Notes under the pieces: model-generated
Database searches by the model: none
What the model was told of the DNA's origin: nothing
What the model saw: only the letters and a program-made list of their open reading frames with translations
In this document: piece by piece, positions 53,413 through 63,955 of the stretch
Position numbering within the stretch: position 1 is the stretch's first letter
How the letters are laid out: each line of letters starts with the position of its first letter
Made by a program: the position numbers and the translations under genes
Source: Rallus limicola
Lineage: Eukaryota; Chordata; Aves; Gruiformes; Rallidae
Direction: 5' to 3'
DNA: 64,000 bases
NCBI GenBank assembly: GCA_022605955.1
Contig: JAKCOZ010000018.1
Coordinates: forward strand, 4,596,001-4,660,000

Positions 53413-53853
53413 AGGGCGACAAAGTTGATTAGGGGCCTGGAACATCTACCCTACGAGGAAAGGCTGAGTGAGCTGGGGCTGTTCAGCCTGGAAAAAAGAA
53501 GACTTAGGGGGGACCTAATTAATGTCTATAAATATCTTAGACATGGGTTGCAGGGGGAATTGGACAGCCCCTTTTCAGTGGTCTGTGGGGACAGGACTAG
53601 GGGCAATGGCTTTAAGCTAGAGCATAGGAAGTTCCGCACCAACATGCGGAAGAACTTTTTCACAGTGAGGGTGACGGAGCAGTGGAATAGGCTGCCCAGG
53701 GAGGTGGTGGAGTCTCCTTCTCTGGAGATATTCAAGTCTCGTCTGGACGCCTATCTATGTAGTATGAGATAGGGAGCCTGCTTTGGCAGGGGGGTTGGAC
53801 CCGATGATCTCTTGAGGTCCCTTCCAACCCCTAAGATTCTGTGATTCTGTGAT
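53413..53853 (+). mobile_element. 5'-truncated CR1 LINE, sense orientation
   Basis: Similarity begins around GTTGATTAGGGGCCTGGAA and continues through CGAGGAAAGGCTGAGTGAGC and CTGGGGCTGTTCAGCCTGG, the ATTTTCAAG-type ORF end and a 3' UTR with CAGGGGGGTTGGACCCGATG and AGGTCCCTTCCAACCCC. It finishes with two complete copies of the CR1 terminal repeat (GATTCTGT GATTCTGT GAT, ending at 53853). It is about 440 bp of a roughly 4.5-kb element, with the rest lost by 5' truncation on insertion. The uninterrupted reading frame and sharp 3' end suggest it is younger than the other repeats here. The subfamily was not assigned. Confidence 0.92.
53428..53772 (+). pseudogene. C-terminal remnant of CR1 ORF2 (reverse transcriptase polyprotein)
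   Basis: About 115 in-frame codons up to the TAG at 53770-53772 encode the C-terminal tail that follows the reverse transcriptase in CR1 ORF2. Recognisable segments are [20 protein letters not shown], an INVYKYL segment, [20 protein letters not shown] and FKSRLDAYL. The endonuclease and the catalytic reverse transcriptase core are absent because the element is 5'-truncated. No frameshift or premature stop occurs within the retained part. The frame extends upstream into non-CR1 flank only by chance. The fragment cannot encode an active enzyme. Confidence 0.88.
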
Positions 53854-55683
53854 CTTTGTGAGAGATTATGATCAGTGCTGTAATGACTTACCTATAGGTA
53901 TAGCTGGGCTAGCTACAAATGCATAATCTAGGGCTTGTTCGTAGATCACACTGACTCAATACTGCAGCATTTGTTTCCAGAACCTAAGCAAATTATATCA
54001 GGCAAGATATGCATACAGAAAAGTATTATCAGACACTACCTAAATTTTTACACTACACTTCACTAGCAGTTGAGATCATTTTGTAAATAAATTAACTCTA
54101 TGACATAAAAGAGTCTATCAAAAAGAGAGCAAATACTGCTTTAGAATATGGGCCTTGAAAAATGTTGGGATGTTTTTTGTAAAAATGAAACGTCCATCAG
54201 CCTAGTAAAAAAAATAAAAATCCTTCAACTGTACTGATGTCTTAAAGTATGTCTATTTTCTTTGTCTCACTTGAGTCATGTTCTTCAATGATTCTCAAAA
54301 CAAGGTCTGAAAGTGAGTTTTAACTCTAATTTTGTGAGTCTTTTAATACCTTTAGTTGTCTTCTGAAATTTAGTCATCCTTCCTGAGCTCAGAAAGACCC
54401 TGTTTATCTTCTGAATTCCACAATATGGCTTTAAAGTTCTGCCCAGTAGTTTTTCAGCAGTTCAGCTGAAGTACAAGCTCAGCAAAGCTGCTGATGGCTG
54501 GAAAACTTCCCCTACAAACACATCTGCTGCTGCGCCTGGCACTGGCTGAAAATTTTGAAATAGCTTTTGTATGACATGCCTAGCAGCTTCCAGGAGAAAT
54601 CTGGTTTACTGACACATCTCAAAACCACCCTGACAGGAGATGCGCTGAGCCATAAAGGATACTAGTTTCCTGATGTAGCAACTGGAATATGGTTGCTGCA
54701 ATTAACAAAGTTTTCCAACTGTTTCCTTCCTGGTATTGCATCTTACACTTGCAAACACAGAAACTCTGGTATTGTTTTGAGTCAATGTCTCAAACACAGA
54801 ATCACCCCCACACTTCCTAATTAATATTTGTACCAGAAGGGGTTGCACTTCAGGGGTTTTTTGTTTGTTTGGGGAGGATGTTGAATTCTTGCAATATGCT
54901 GATGAAAACCCAAATGTCTCCAATCAAGTTTGCATTTTTTATTGTTTTTTGTGGTTTTGTTACAAGTGATCTGAGAAAATGTGATTTTTTAATCAGAGAA
55001 ATAATTTCTCTGAAGAACAAGACAGAATTTCCCAAAACACTGGTAACTCTTGTATTCAGGAGCCTAACTCCATCCTTACTGCATTTTCATTTTTCACAGC
55101 GTGCTTGTGACAGTTTAGAAGTTCTGATATACGTTCAAGCCCAAGCTCAGAATTGCTATAAAAACATGACCTAGTGGTGATGAAAATCCACTTCTTTTAA
55201 CTTCTCTGCACTCTGGCCTTTAATGTTGCATACCATTTCAATTGAGGGTGGTATTGCTGGGGGCATTTGGTAACAGAATTAAAACTTCAAGGTTTAATCT
55301 CAGCCCCAGTAAGGAGAATTGAATTTGACCTATAATGGCAGTGACACTTCCTTGTATTCTTTTCTAGAGTTGCATCCATATAGTTTAAAACTGAGCACGT
55401 TGTGTTCTCCTTAGGGACACAGTAAGGTAGAGTGCACAGGCACGCTTTCCAGCTCATTTAGAGATTCTGTCCACCATGAGCTCAGCAAAGCACCTCCCTT
55501 TCTGCTCATCCAGACACAACTGCAACTGCTTGCTTGCCTTCTCTGATTGCTCAGACAAAACGCTAAATTACATTAAGATGCATATATTATGGTACCATGG
55601 TTAGGATGGGAGACTTGTAATGCTATGTCTGTTTTCAAGTAATGATAAATTGTCATCTAAAACTCTATTATTTATCTCTGTAG

Positions 55684-55886
55684 AACAGTATCTCCCTTCA
55701 ACAAATCTTTTCCATGTACACAGAAACATGCTCTTAGATTCTGTGTTTGAAAAATGCTCATTGAGACAAGAGTTTGAACTGACCCTGCCTCTGACGTTGG
55801 AAAGAAGTTATACGTCGCTGTTGGCACAGCACAAACGGATATTATTAATTCAGGATTTGCAGAAGACGTTTGGTTTTAAAATTTAA
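55684..55886 (+). CDS. Candidate 3'-terminal coding exon, unrecognised
   Basis: A strong acceptor (ACTCTATTATTTATCTCTGTAG) precedes 67 codons open to a TAA at 55884-55886. An ATG at 55620 also lies in frame upstream, so a stand-alone 88-codon frame is possible. The peptide is leucine-rich and charged, helical in character (FEKCSLRQEFELTLPLTLER, then a SLLAQHKRILLIQDLQKTF segment). CpGs cluster in it (GACGTTGG, TATACGTCGCTG, AAACGG, GACGTTTGG) against a CpG-poor background, a possible sign of constraint. I do not recognise the family and no upstream exon was identified. Confidence 0.25.
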
Positions 55887-57781
55887 ATTAGAAATGCATA
55901 TTCATACAGTTTGGTCTTTCAAACATATACTCATATAACCTTGTTTATGAGAAAACGTAAGTGAGACCACTTATGATGGATTTAGAAGACTAGGCGAATG
56001 CTTAAATTATGTCAAGTCAAAGGGATATGAAAAGCATATTTAAACACTGAACTGAATATCAAATGGAAATGCTGGAAGTCACTTATAATTCATTGCTGGG
56101 CTATACATGCATTCCTGCTTCAGACATACAGGACAAACTGGTACATACAGTCCCTCACCCTGTAATCTCAAGGCAAAACCTCTGCTTTATTGTTTTTGCA
56201 TAGCCCTCGGTTTTGTTTTGACTGCTGTACTATTATTATAATAAATAATAGCAAAACAGAGAGGAAGCAATAAACTAAAAAAAAAAAATCTCCTAATAGA
56301 ACCATTTATTGACTTCATTAATAGCCTAAATGCTTAAAGGTTTTATATTACAAACTGTGCAGCACAGAGACATCTACGCATATCCTAATTAACAGCAATC
56401 ACACACACTAATAGTATAACCTACTGCTTAAGTAAATGAACATCCTTGCCCCCTGCTGCCTTGAAGGGCCTGATAGGCATGCGCTTTATTGACAAAGTAA
56501 GCTAATTTACAGAGTGATTGTCCAAGAGGGAACTGCTGTTTATTTGTAGAGTTTTTCCCATTGAACTCACAGGGCAAACAACACGCTTAAATTGTTAATT
56601 AAAATATCAACAGCTAAATGTAAATACTATGGTCTCCACAAGTACAGTGACACATGTTTATTTAGAAATAAAGAAATACTTCTGGCAGTTTCCTGTGTCA
56701 AAGAAATGCTGTAAATCAACTAATGTTACTATCAAGAGAAAACAAAGGGACCCTTCTTCTCTGTTAAACAGGGTTAATACACCTTTACAGTTTTTTGAAG
56801 ATACCTTACTGGAAAAAATGATGCAGTTGGCTGCTTCTGACAGAAGTAAAGTCTGAATGACGCATGATGGTACAATGTTTTCGTGGACTTTTTAGCATAC
56901 AACCCAAATGCCCGCTCAACTCTGCATTTTCTTTGGCTGAGTACTGAACCTTTTCTCCCAAGCTTAGTGGGATAATGAACGAGCAAGATCAAAAAATATT
57001 TAAATGGCCACAGCATAAAGAACTTCAACTTCATTCCGCAAAGTAAATGAGGTTATACTTTGGAAATCACGTTGTTATAGGAAAGAAACTGCTCTGGAGA
57101 ATGAAAACACAGCCTAATATTAGAAGGTTAATTTATTGATGAAATAGCAAGTGAGCACACACCACTCAACTGCCTTAGCATGTGCTTCTCTAAACTGCCT
57201 TTGCTGAAGCTCTTATATTTAATTAAAAAGCTACATATTGGAATACTGACTTAGGCCCTTCCCTTTTTTCTGATAAGTGTTTCAAATTATAGACTGTTAA
57301 TCACTTCTCCAGAGAGACAATGAAATCATCATTAGTTATAAAAGTGATAGTTTTGGTAGGATGAACAGAACTGGCACCTCAAAGGCAACACAAATACCTC
57401 CACAACCAGATGAGCAGATACACTGAGAACGATGCTAACTCTCTCTTCTTAAGATTTCCCTTTCTCAATTTAATAATTACCAAACTCCTACCTCTAACAT
57501 TATCAAAATGAAAACAAAAAAAAATATTTCATGTCAGCTAAAAATGCCTTGTCTTACCAAAGGTAATTTTTGCTCACTGGTGAAAAATAATTTGAAAAAA
57601 ATATTTCAGGACTACCAAAACACATTTACAAATAAATAAAACAAGTACAGTTCAAAAAATCACTACCTGCAGCTAGCAATTACATTGCAATAAATCAGGG
57701 AGACAATGCACCCTTCTTCCATAGTAGATTAATGCTTATAAAGGAAGAACTAATTTGTTAGCTTTCACACAAATTTCTCGA

Positions 57782-57846
57782 CGACACTTACTTTGTCACT
57801 TTAGAGTAAGTGTCGCTTTCTCTATGCACTTGAATCTTTAAGTGCA
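57782..57846. repeat. Two adjacent hairpins
   Basis: The first hairpin has perfect 11-bp arms (CGACACTTACT at 57782-57792 and its complement at 57805-57815) with a 12-base loop. Nine bases later a second hairpin has 7-bp perfect arms (TGCACTT at 57825-57831 and AAGTGCA at 57840-57846), which extend by a G-U and an A-U pair to a four-base loop. Function is unknown. A small structured RNA is possible but unproven. Confidence 0.7.
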
Positions 57847-58879
57847 CGAAAGACAAATCTCACTTCAGGTTATTGGAACGCATTATGATCAGCTGAGGTG
57901 GTATTTTCAGAAAAGGACTTTAATATGGTTTCTGTGCCAATCCATCAGTCCAACCTTATTAGACTTCTAGAAAAGTGTAAAGCCTGTAAATCTACAGCCG
58001 TAAATGGCAGATTACACAAGCCAAAGAGGGTGCCGGGAGGAGCTTTAGATTAAATTTTCTTTTTCCTGATAAGCAGTGCATATCTTCAGAGATGAAAAAT
58101 AAGTATGCTACTCATGAATGGAAAGACATAAAATTAGTAAACACCATTTTACTGACATTTGGGTATAATATTGGAAGTTGAAAATTCATCTTGAAAATTC
58201 TTAAATAAAATACAAAGCATTATAAATAAATAAGTAGAAAGCAACAAGACAATCCTCCTGGACTATGTATAATGCTAGCCATTAAAGAGAGTAATTTGTA
58301 GTCATTATAGATGGCTACAGTTCTGAGCTTGGGGGAAGCCAAAAATGATGTCTGGAATCACTAAGAAATAAATCTGAAATAAACCCTAGACAAATTACTA
58401 TGCTGCTGTTTAAATACATGACAGATCCATCTCAGATACTGATCCTCCGTCTTAAAAATGAGAATTAGAATGTGTGCCACAAATTTCATGTGAAAAAAAT
58501 GAAGTCTTCATCTGGAAAGAGATGACCTAAAGGAAATACGAAACAGATCTACAAAATCATGCCCAGTAAACAAAACAGAAAGGAAGGTTATACACTGCTC
58601 CTTGCAAAATAGGAACTAGAAGAAAAGGCAAAGAGATGCTCATACAGTGAGTTTCATATGGTTAAGTATGCAATTCGTATTTGAAACTGTGAAGGTAAAT
58701 GCCATAGAACACAAGTTAAAAAGTGCTTGCAGGAATTCATGACATATTGATAGTTATCAAACATGATAGTCTAAATTCAAATTCCAGCTCCAGAAGCTAC
58801 AAGTTACTATTGGCTGATAATGTATAACAACCAAGAAAGCACCATTTCCACCTCACCCTTGTTTACCCAGGCACCTGCC

Positions 58880-58905
58880 ACTGAAGGTTAAACTGAACCT
58901 TCAGT
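58880..58905. repeat. Hairpin with 10-bp perfect arms
   Basis: ACTGAAGGTT and its exact reverse complement AACCTTCAGT are separated by the six bases AAACTG. There is no T-run after it, so a terminator role is not suggested. It is an isolated inverted repeat. Confidence 0.75.
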
Positions 58906-61900
58906 CTGAGTCACTGCTGCCTTCCTTGCCTACCTTTATAATTCTGACTCAACACAACCATTTCATTATTCTATGACAATTGGAGCATTCCCGTGGTTGG
59001 TATGTGACACATTCTCAAATGTGCTCCAGAAGACTTCATTTTGCAGGGGACACTGTAAACAAATCTTTTCAAATTTTCATTTAATACTGTTAACTTCTGG
59101 AGAAGGGAAAGTATGGATTTAAAAAGCAGTACTTGGTTGGAACTGTCATGCTATAGCTCTGTGGCTGATCTCCATGCAGATTACAGACCTTTTCATAGCA
59201 TGGTCTAAATTCCGGGAAAAATATAAACCACATATCTGTCTAGATAGGTTTGAGATTTAATGCATGTTATTGTCTAATGATCAAGTACAGGTGGACTTTG
59301 TAGCTTCAATTTGCACCTACTTCATATGGTCTCAGAATATGTAATAAATCCCATGTTGATAGGTTAACACACTTCTGAAGAAACAGCTGTATCTCAGACA
59401 TTTTTCCCCATAGGCTATAAACTCTTTTGAGGACCTGCTAGATTTCCCTCCTCTTTAGTCTTTAACAGATCAACTGAACTCCATTTTGAAGATGTTTGCA
59501 TAATGGTGAGCAACATCTGAATTACAAATAGGTCTGCATTGTAAATGAACCACTGCCAAAGTGGAGTTCCAAGATTTGCACACTTAAGGAAAAGAAAAGA
59601 ACGTATTTCTTTTAATCACAAACTTTATTAATCACTTGTCACAGATGCAACCGTAGTGGCTATTAATCATTCACATACAGGAGCACTCCTGTTGGTTTCC
59701 TAGCCCAGGTATAAATTACCATGTCAAAGATTAACCCATTTTGTTTCATTAATACTTTGTTTCATTTCCTTCCACCCCACCATTTTCTCTTGCAGTAAAA
59801 GCTTGAATTGTCTTTTTGGACAAGTGGAGTCTGAATGATTAATCATAGTGACAGAGGGTTGACCGCAGGGTCAACAAACAATGAATAAAAACATAAGACA
59901 CGGGTTCATTTCAGGTTACACTCATGTTTCATTTCAGAAGTGAGAGAACAGCATGCTCTTTTCTTCAGAAATTACTGCCTAATAGTCAGAAGGCAACCTT
60001 AACACAATGCACGTGCGTTCCTTCCCACAAAAAAACCCAGAGCCATTTGTTATTAGAGTTGCTGTGTAGGCCACCCAATCTGGTGGAACAACACACTTCA
60101 GCAATTTCAAAGCACAGTTAAATGCTGACGTCTCCAGGGCTTTGACTACTGCAAACAAAGCCAGCAAGCAAGCTACAGAAGCTTTCCCTGAAGTGTGATA
60201 TGGGATCATAAATACAGCGTGATGGCTATTAAGCTCCTAAGTTGTAGTCAGAAGATCTTATAATCAAAGGTCCTCAGGGCTGTATTTCTGGAAATGAAAG
60301 AACTGTGAAAGAAAACAAAATGTGCAGAATTGGACAATACTGATTAATTAAGAGGCTTACAAAGAATTCTTAGGAAAAACCAGAATGTAAATGATGTGCC
60401 AATTGCAAAATTGTAGATTTTTAAATGAATGCCATTTTTTAATACACTGGCTCCTGACACTATGTATTTAGTGACAGGCAGAATAGGGTCTAGGTCTGTT
60501 AAGAAGCAAACAAGAAAAAGGATAACTAAATCATTCCCTCCTCAGTGCAACTTAAAAGGAAGTTGTCATTGCAATAAGCATGAGAAATATTTCTTTCCTT
60601 TGGATCATGTGTCTTAACAGAAGTGATATTTCAACCTAATGGAAAATCCTGCCCAATGCCTCAAAATCCCTAGCAAGTTTTCAAGGTCTAATTTGTAAGA
60701 GTATAGGTCTAAAGAAGGATGCTCATTCAAAACTCTCCAAGAGAGGAATCTTTGAAAAAAGCTCTTTACTAACATCCATTTCTGTGGTGACACCTCACTT
60801 GTCTGGTTTTTAGGGGTTTTTTTTGGGTTTTTTGTTTGTTTCTTTGGCTGGATTTTGTTTTAAATATTTGCAAAAGCTAAATGGAAAAAATCAAAGAGAA
60901 AGTTTTCAGTTGGAGCAACAAGTATGGGCAAACACTCAGATGATAAGGCTTGCTTTTCTAAAGCTTTCACACATAATCTACACTCTATATGGAGAAAATA
61001 GCTATCCTGGAACTGATGACAACCACAAATAGTGATCTTTTCTCTAAAGTAATTGTTTGTTTTTTTTTTTAACAGACTCAACTCATCTTCATATCTAAGT
61101 TCTCAAGGCTCACTCTGAAAAAAAGGGGGAAATGATTACTCAGAGTTGTCACTTTTCAAATTAAAGCTGATCTTTGGAGTTAATTTCTTAAATCTTTATT
61201 ATGTGTTGGAATTTCTATTCATATAATTTTAACTACTCTTTTGCCTGAGAATTGGCCCAAGATGCAGCTAAAAAAAGATACAAGTAGATAAACATTTCGT
61301 TTTGTCACAAACTTTTAGAAATAAACACACTGCAAATTTAGAAATCAGCTAAACCCCTTAGTGCAACATTACACAGAGCAGAACATTGTTACAAATGTTA
61401 CCTGTGCTGGTGACTTTGCTTTGCTAATGCTATTATTGCCAATGTCCAACCATGCAGTGGAGACCAAAAATATTTATCAAATCTGTCAATCTCTGAACAT
61501 TACCTACTCTCTTGGGGAGCAATTTCTAGCCCTAAATCTCAAAGCACAGTACAAGTATCAGCATCAGCAATCCTATCTTAGAACGTGGAAACCCAGATGA
61601 AGAGAAATGCCCAAACAACAGAGCTAGGAACCAAACAAAAGGCAGCTAAATGGTGAACTGCATTTCACTCCACACATCCCCCTTCCTAATGAATCTAACC
61701 ACAGGCTCCTTTGAACTGCAGTTTGATTCATTCAACCGTACTCTCAGAGAAGGGAAGCTACACAAGGACTGTAATGGTCAAGTCTTACTGTATGCAATAC
61801 TGACACATCAAACAAATCTATAACTTAAAGCACTACATGGATTTCTTTGAACTCATGAGCTTATAAGTCCATGTACTTTTAAAAGCCCACTGAAAACAAC

Positions 61901-63010
61901 AGCATTTCTTCAAGATCATGTGGGCATGTCATTGTTTGCATATTAAAAAAACAACCAAAACACCTAAGCAAAACCAAACCAGCTGATAACTACTGACACA
62001 ACTTTACCAAAGGAAAACAAATTTGGAAATACAAAATATTAACTTGAATATATCTGCGTAAATGACAATGCAAGCACACAACTAAGTAACTCTGAAGAAT
62101 TGTATGACTGAAATTAGTATCAGTCATCATCCCATTTTGAAAAAAAAGTGATTTTCTAATCACTGCATTTTGCTTTGTTTTGTAACTTCCACTATTACCA
62201 TGAGTCTTTCAAAGAAGGCAATTTTTGCCAACCCTTTAAACGCAGGACTCAGGAAAGATCTCTATATACAATCTGTCTGATCTAGCTCATCACCTGAGAG
62301 GATAAACAGGATTTACAATGGTCTGTAGGCATTAACTCTGCGAGCTCTAAAATCCAACCTGTTCTCTGAGCGATTGCCTGCCCAGCTCCACTGCATTATA
62401 CTTAGTTCCTCTGAAATGCCGAGACTTCTGATCACCCTGAGAGCTGTGCAAACAGGACTTTCTGCAGTATTCCATAAAAAAAATATGGGGCTTCTGTTTG
62501 GCTTTCCATTTTTTTACCCAGCCCTGGGTAAAGCTGAAAATATTTTCCCCATATTCCTGCTCAGCAAAATTAACATTGAAGTGTTTTGCCTGAAAAAAAT
62601 CCCAACCCAACAACCTGCTAGTTTAATTCCAGTTTTAATGTTTAAATTTACAAATTTTAATTTTTAACCTAGAAAAAGTTCTAATAAAGTCTTTCACTTT
62701 ACAACCAGCTACTATTTATAAATAATTATGTTTGCCATTTAGAGGAAAAGGTGAATAAATGGTGGTCAACAGAAACTATTAGTATGGCCCTCAAGATGGG
62801 TAGATTTCCTGACAGCTCTTGCTAAAGAGGTGTAACGTGGCTTGTAGTAAGGTACTGGAAATATGCAATAATTGTCACCAGAGCCGTGCCCCTCAACCCC
62901 ACCCCCCCACCCCGACTTTTTTCTCTCACCTAACCAAACTTCATTCCTGACACACTACATCACCACCACTGGCTTGATCTTCCAAAGACCTAATGATTAC
63001 CCAAAAGATA

Positions 63011-63124
63011 GACATCAGGAGCCATTCACACACCAGGAGAGCATTCCACTATCAGGAGAAGACATCAGGAAACACTGGGAGCCATTCACACATCAGGAAA
63101 AAACATCAGGAGCCATTCACACAC
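63011..63124 (+). repeat. U3 direct repeats in the LTR
   Basis: Three copies of an approximately 22-base unit (core GGAGCCATTCACACA, with GACATCA in front) occur at 63011-63033, at 63061-63097 with an internal insertion, and at 63103-63124. Additional CAGGAGA words lie between. Direct repeats 60-170 bases upstream of the TATA box are the usual arrangement of retroviral enhancers. Enhancer function is inference. Confidence 0.7.
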
Positions 63125-63180
63125 GGGACATTCTGTCGCCCACCCTGAAGCCCAGAAGCAGGGTGGAAGCTTCTGATGAA

Positions 63181-63188
63181 TATAAAAG
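63181..63188 (+). promoter_or_regulatory. LTR TATA box
   Basis: TATAAAAG lies about 308 bases from the LTR left end and about 180 bases upstream of the AATAAA signal. Transcription would be expected to start roughly 25-30 bases downstream, near 63215, marking the U3/R border. Confidence 0.7.
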
Positions 63189-63307
63189 AGGGAAGCAACC
63201 GAGGAGGAAGGGATGCAGGGAAAAACGAGGGGACGCTGCCCCCTTCCATCGGACCCGGAGCTGACATTGGACGGAATGCCACAGCCTCATGGTGGTAGAT
63301 ATACTCA

Positions 63308-63321
63308 TCTCTCTCTCTCTT
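63308..63321. repeat. (CT)n microsatellite inside the LTR
   Basis: A short run of alternating CT followed by a pyrimidine-rich stretch, within R of the LTR. Confidence 0.75.
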
Positions 63322-63366
63322 TTCCACCCTTTCTCCGCCTCCCCTTTTTCCTGCACGTTTATACCA

Positions 63367-63372
63367 AATAAA
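63367..63372 (+). promoter_or_regulatory. LTR polyadenylation signal
   Basis: AATAAA lies downstream of the TATA box, in the expected R region. In the 3' LTR, outside this window, the same signal would terminate the proviral transcript. Confidence 0.7.
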
Positions 63373-63590
63373 GTAATCGTAACCTTGACTCCATTTCGAG
63401 TCTTAATTCTGCTCTCCGAGAATTTAATTGAGAACTTATCACGGTCAAACACCTGGGAATTGGATGTCACTCAGGGGTTAAGCCCAGCCGCCCCCAACCT
63501 CCCAGTCAGATCTGAGGTTCGGTTGGAACGCAAGGGGGTTTAACCGCTGCCAAACTAAGTCTTGCCTAGGTTGTGGATCATGACATTAAA

Positions 63591-63610
63591 TGGGGTAGTC
63601 GGCAGGATTC
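63591..63610 (+). other. Retroviral primer-binding site complementary to tRNA-Ser
   Basis: TGGGGTAGTCGGCAGGATTC matches, at 19 of 20 positions, the complement of the vertebrate tRNA-Ser 3' end (acceptor stem plus CCA and into the T arm). The only difference is the fourth base, G instead of C. It starts five bases after the LTR end. This is the site where a tRNA primer would initiate minus-strand DNA synthesis. The tRNA sequence was recalled rather than searched. Confidence 0.85.
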
Positions 63611-63640
63611 TCTGAGAACAGAAAGGTGTGAGCTCCTCTA

Positions 63641-63955
63641 TGTACAATGTGCAATTTTGTGCGTAATTACTGCAGAATTATGGTTTACCTTCCTTTTGAG
63701 TTTTGTACGTACTACCCGTAACTTTGTGTGTTATTACTGTGTAATTACCGTTTCCGCTTCTGAGAGTGTATAGGGGAACCTTGGATACTTTAAGCTTAGC
63801 CCTCTCAGGATGAACCTCCCCTTTGAGTATGTACAATACATAACTTTGTGCATAATTACTGCGGAATTATAGTTTGAGCTTCTGAGAGTGAATAGGGAAA
63901 ATTTGGATATCTTAAGTTTGGCCCTCCTAGGACGATACTTCCCCTTTAAGTTGAA
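63641..63955 (+). repeat. Tandem repeats in the ERV leader, about 126-bp period
   Basis: Two near full-length units lie at 63704-63829 (126 bp) and 63830-63955. They share, in order, TGTAC, a TAACTTTGTG word, a TAATTAC word, GCTTCTGAGAGTG, AATAGGG/TATAGGG, TTGGATA, TTAAG and a CCCCTTT end. A shorter unit at 63641-63703 keeps the start (TGTACAATGTGCA and TAATTACTGC) and the end (CCTTTTGAG) but lacks the middle. The repeats sit between the primer-binding site and where gag would begin, in the untranslated leader. Confidence 0.8.

Larger units (their letters stand above)
53854..62872. other. AT-rich unique sequence, no confirmed gene
   Basis: No recognised gene. It contains an exon-like segment at 55684-55886, an AT-rich block with homeodomain-type TAATTA words at about 56330-56610, neighbouring hairpins at 57782-57846, and a 10-bp-arm hairpin at 58880-58905. 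Sequence composition changes sharply at 62873 where the endogenous retrovirus starts. Confidence 0.55.
62873..63585 (+). mobile_element. 5' LTR of an endogenous retrovirus
   Basis: The LTR spans 713 bp with matching ends, TGTCA at 62873-62877 and TGACA at 63581-63585. Composition becomes GC- and CpG-rich exactly at the left end. U3 carries repeated ACATCAGGAGCCATTCACAC units (63011-63124). A TATA box (TATAAAAG, 63181-63188) and a poly(A) signal (AATAAA, 63367-63372) are in the correct order for U3-R-U5. It is followed after five bases by a primer-binding site, so this is a 5' LTR rather than a solo LTR. The element reads rightward out of the window. The retained CpGs and intact motifs suggest a younger insertion than the two solo LTRs upstream. 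The family is not named. A tRNA-Ser primer is known for HERV-S, a class III element, but class cannot be set from the LTR alone. Confidence 0.82.

Noticed and set aside
53356..53427. 5' extension of the CR1 ORF2 frame
   Set aside because: The first 20 or so codons are non-CR1 flanking DNA that happens to be open. CR1 similarity starts around 53413-53428.
56266..56290. AATAAA plus A12 as the tail of a processed pseudogene
   Set aside because: The A-run begins two bases after the signal instead of the usual 10-30, and no gene-like body lies upstream in frame.
59979..60209. 76-codon minus-strand frame with an internal acceptor-like TTTGTTTGCAG
   Set aside because: Composition is near background, there is no donor partner, and nothing is recognisable in the peptide.
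62831..62840. LTR start at TGTAACG
   Set aside because: It shares only three bases with the inverted 3' end. TGTCA at 62873 shares five and coincides with the change in base composition.
62872..63264. 130-codon plus-strand frame with a repeated FTHQE-type motif
   Set aside because: It lies wholly inside the ERV LTR, and the peptide repeats simply reflect the U3 direct repeats.
63441..63470. LTR end near 63441 or 63451 with a TGG-starting primer site just after
   Set aside because: The following bases match no tRNA I know, whereas 63591-63610 matches tRNA-Ser at 19 of 20 positions and the TGACA end at 63581-63585 pairs with TGTCA at 62873.
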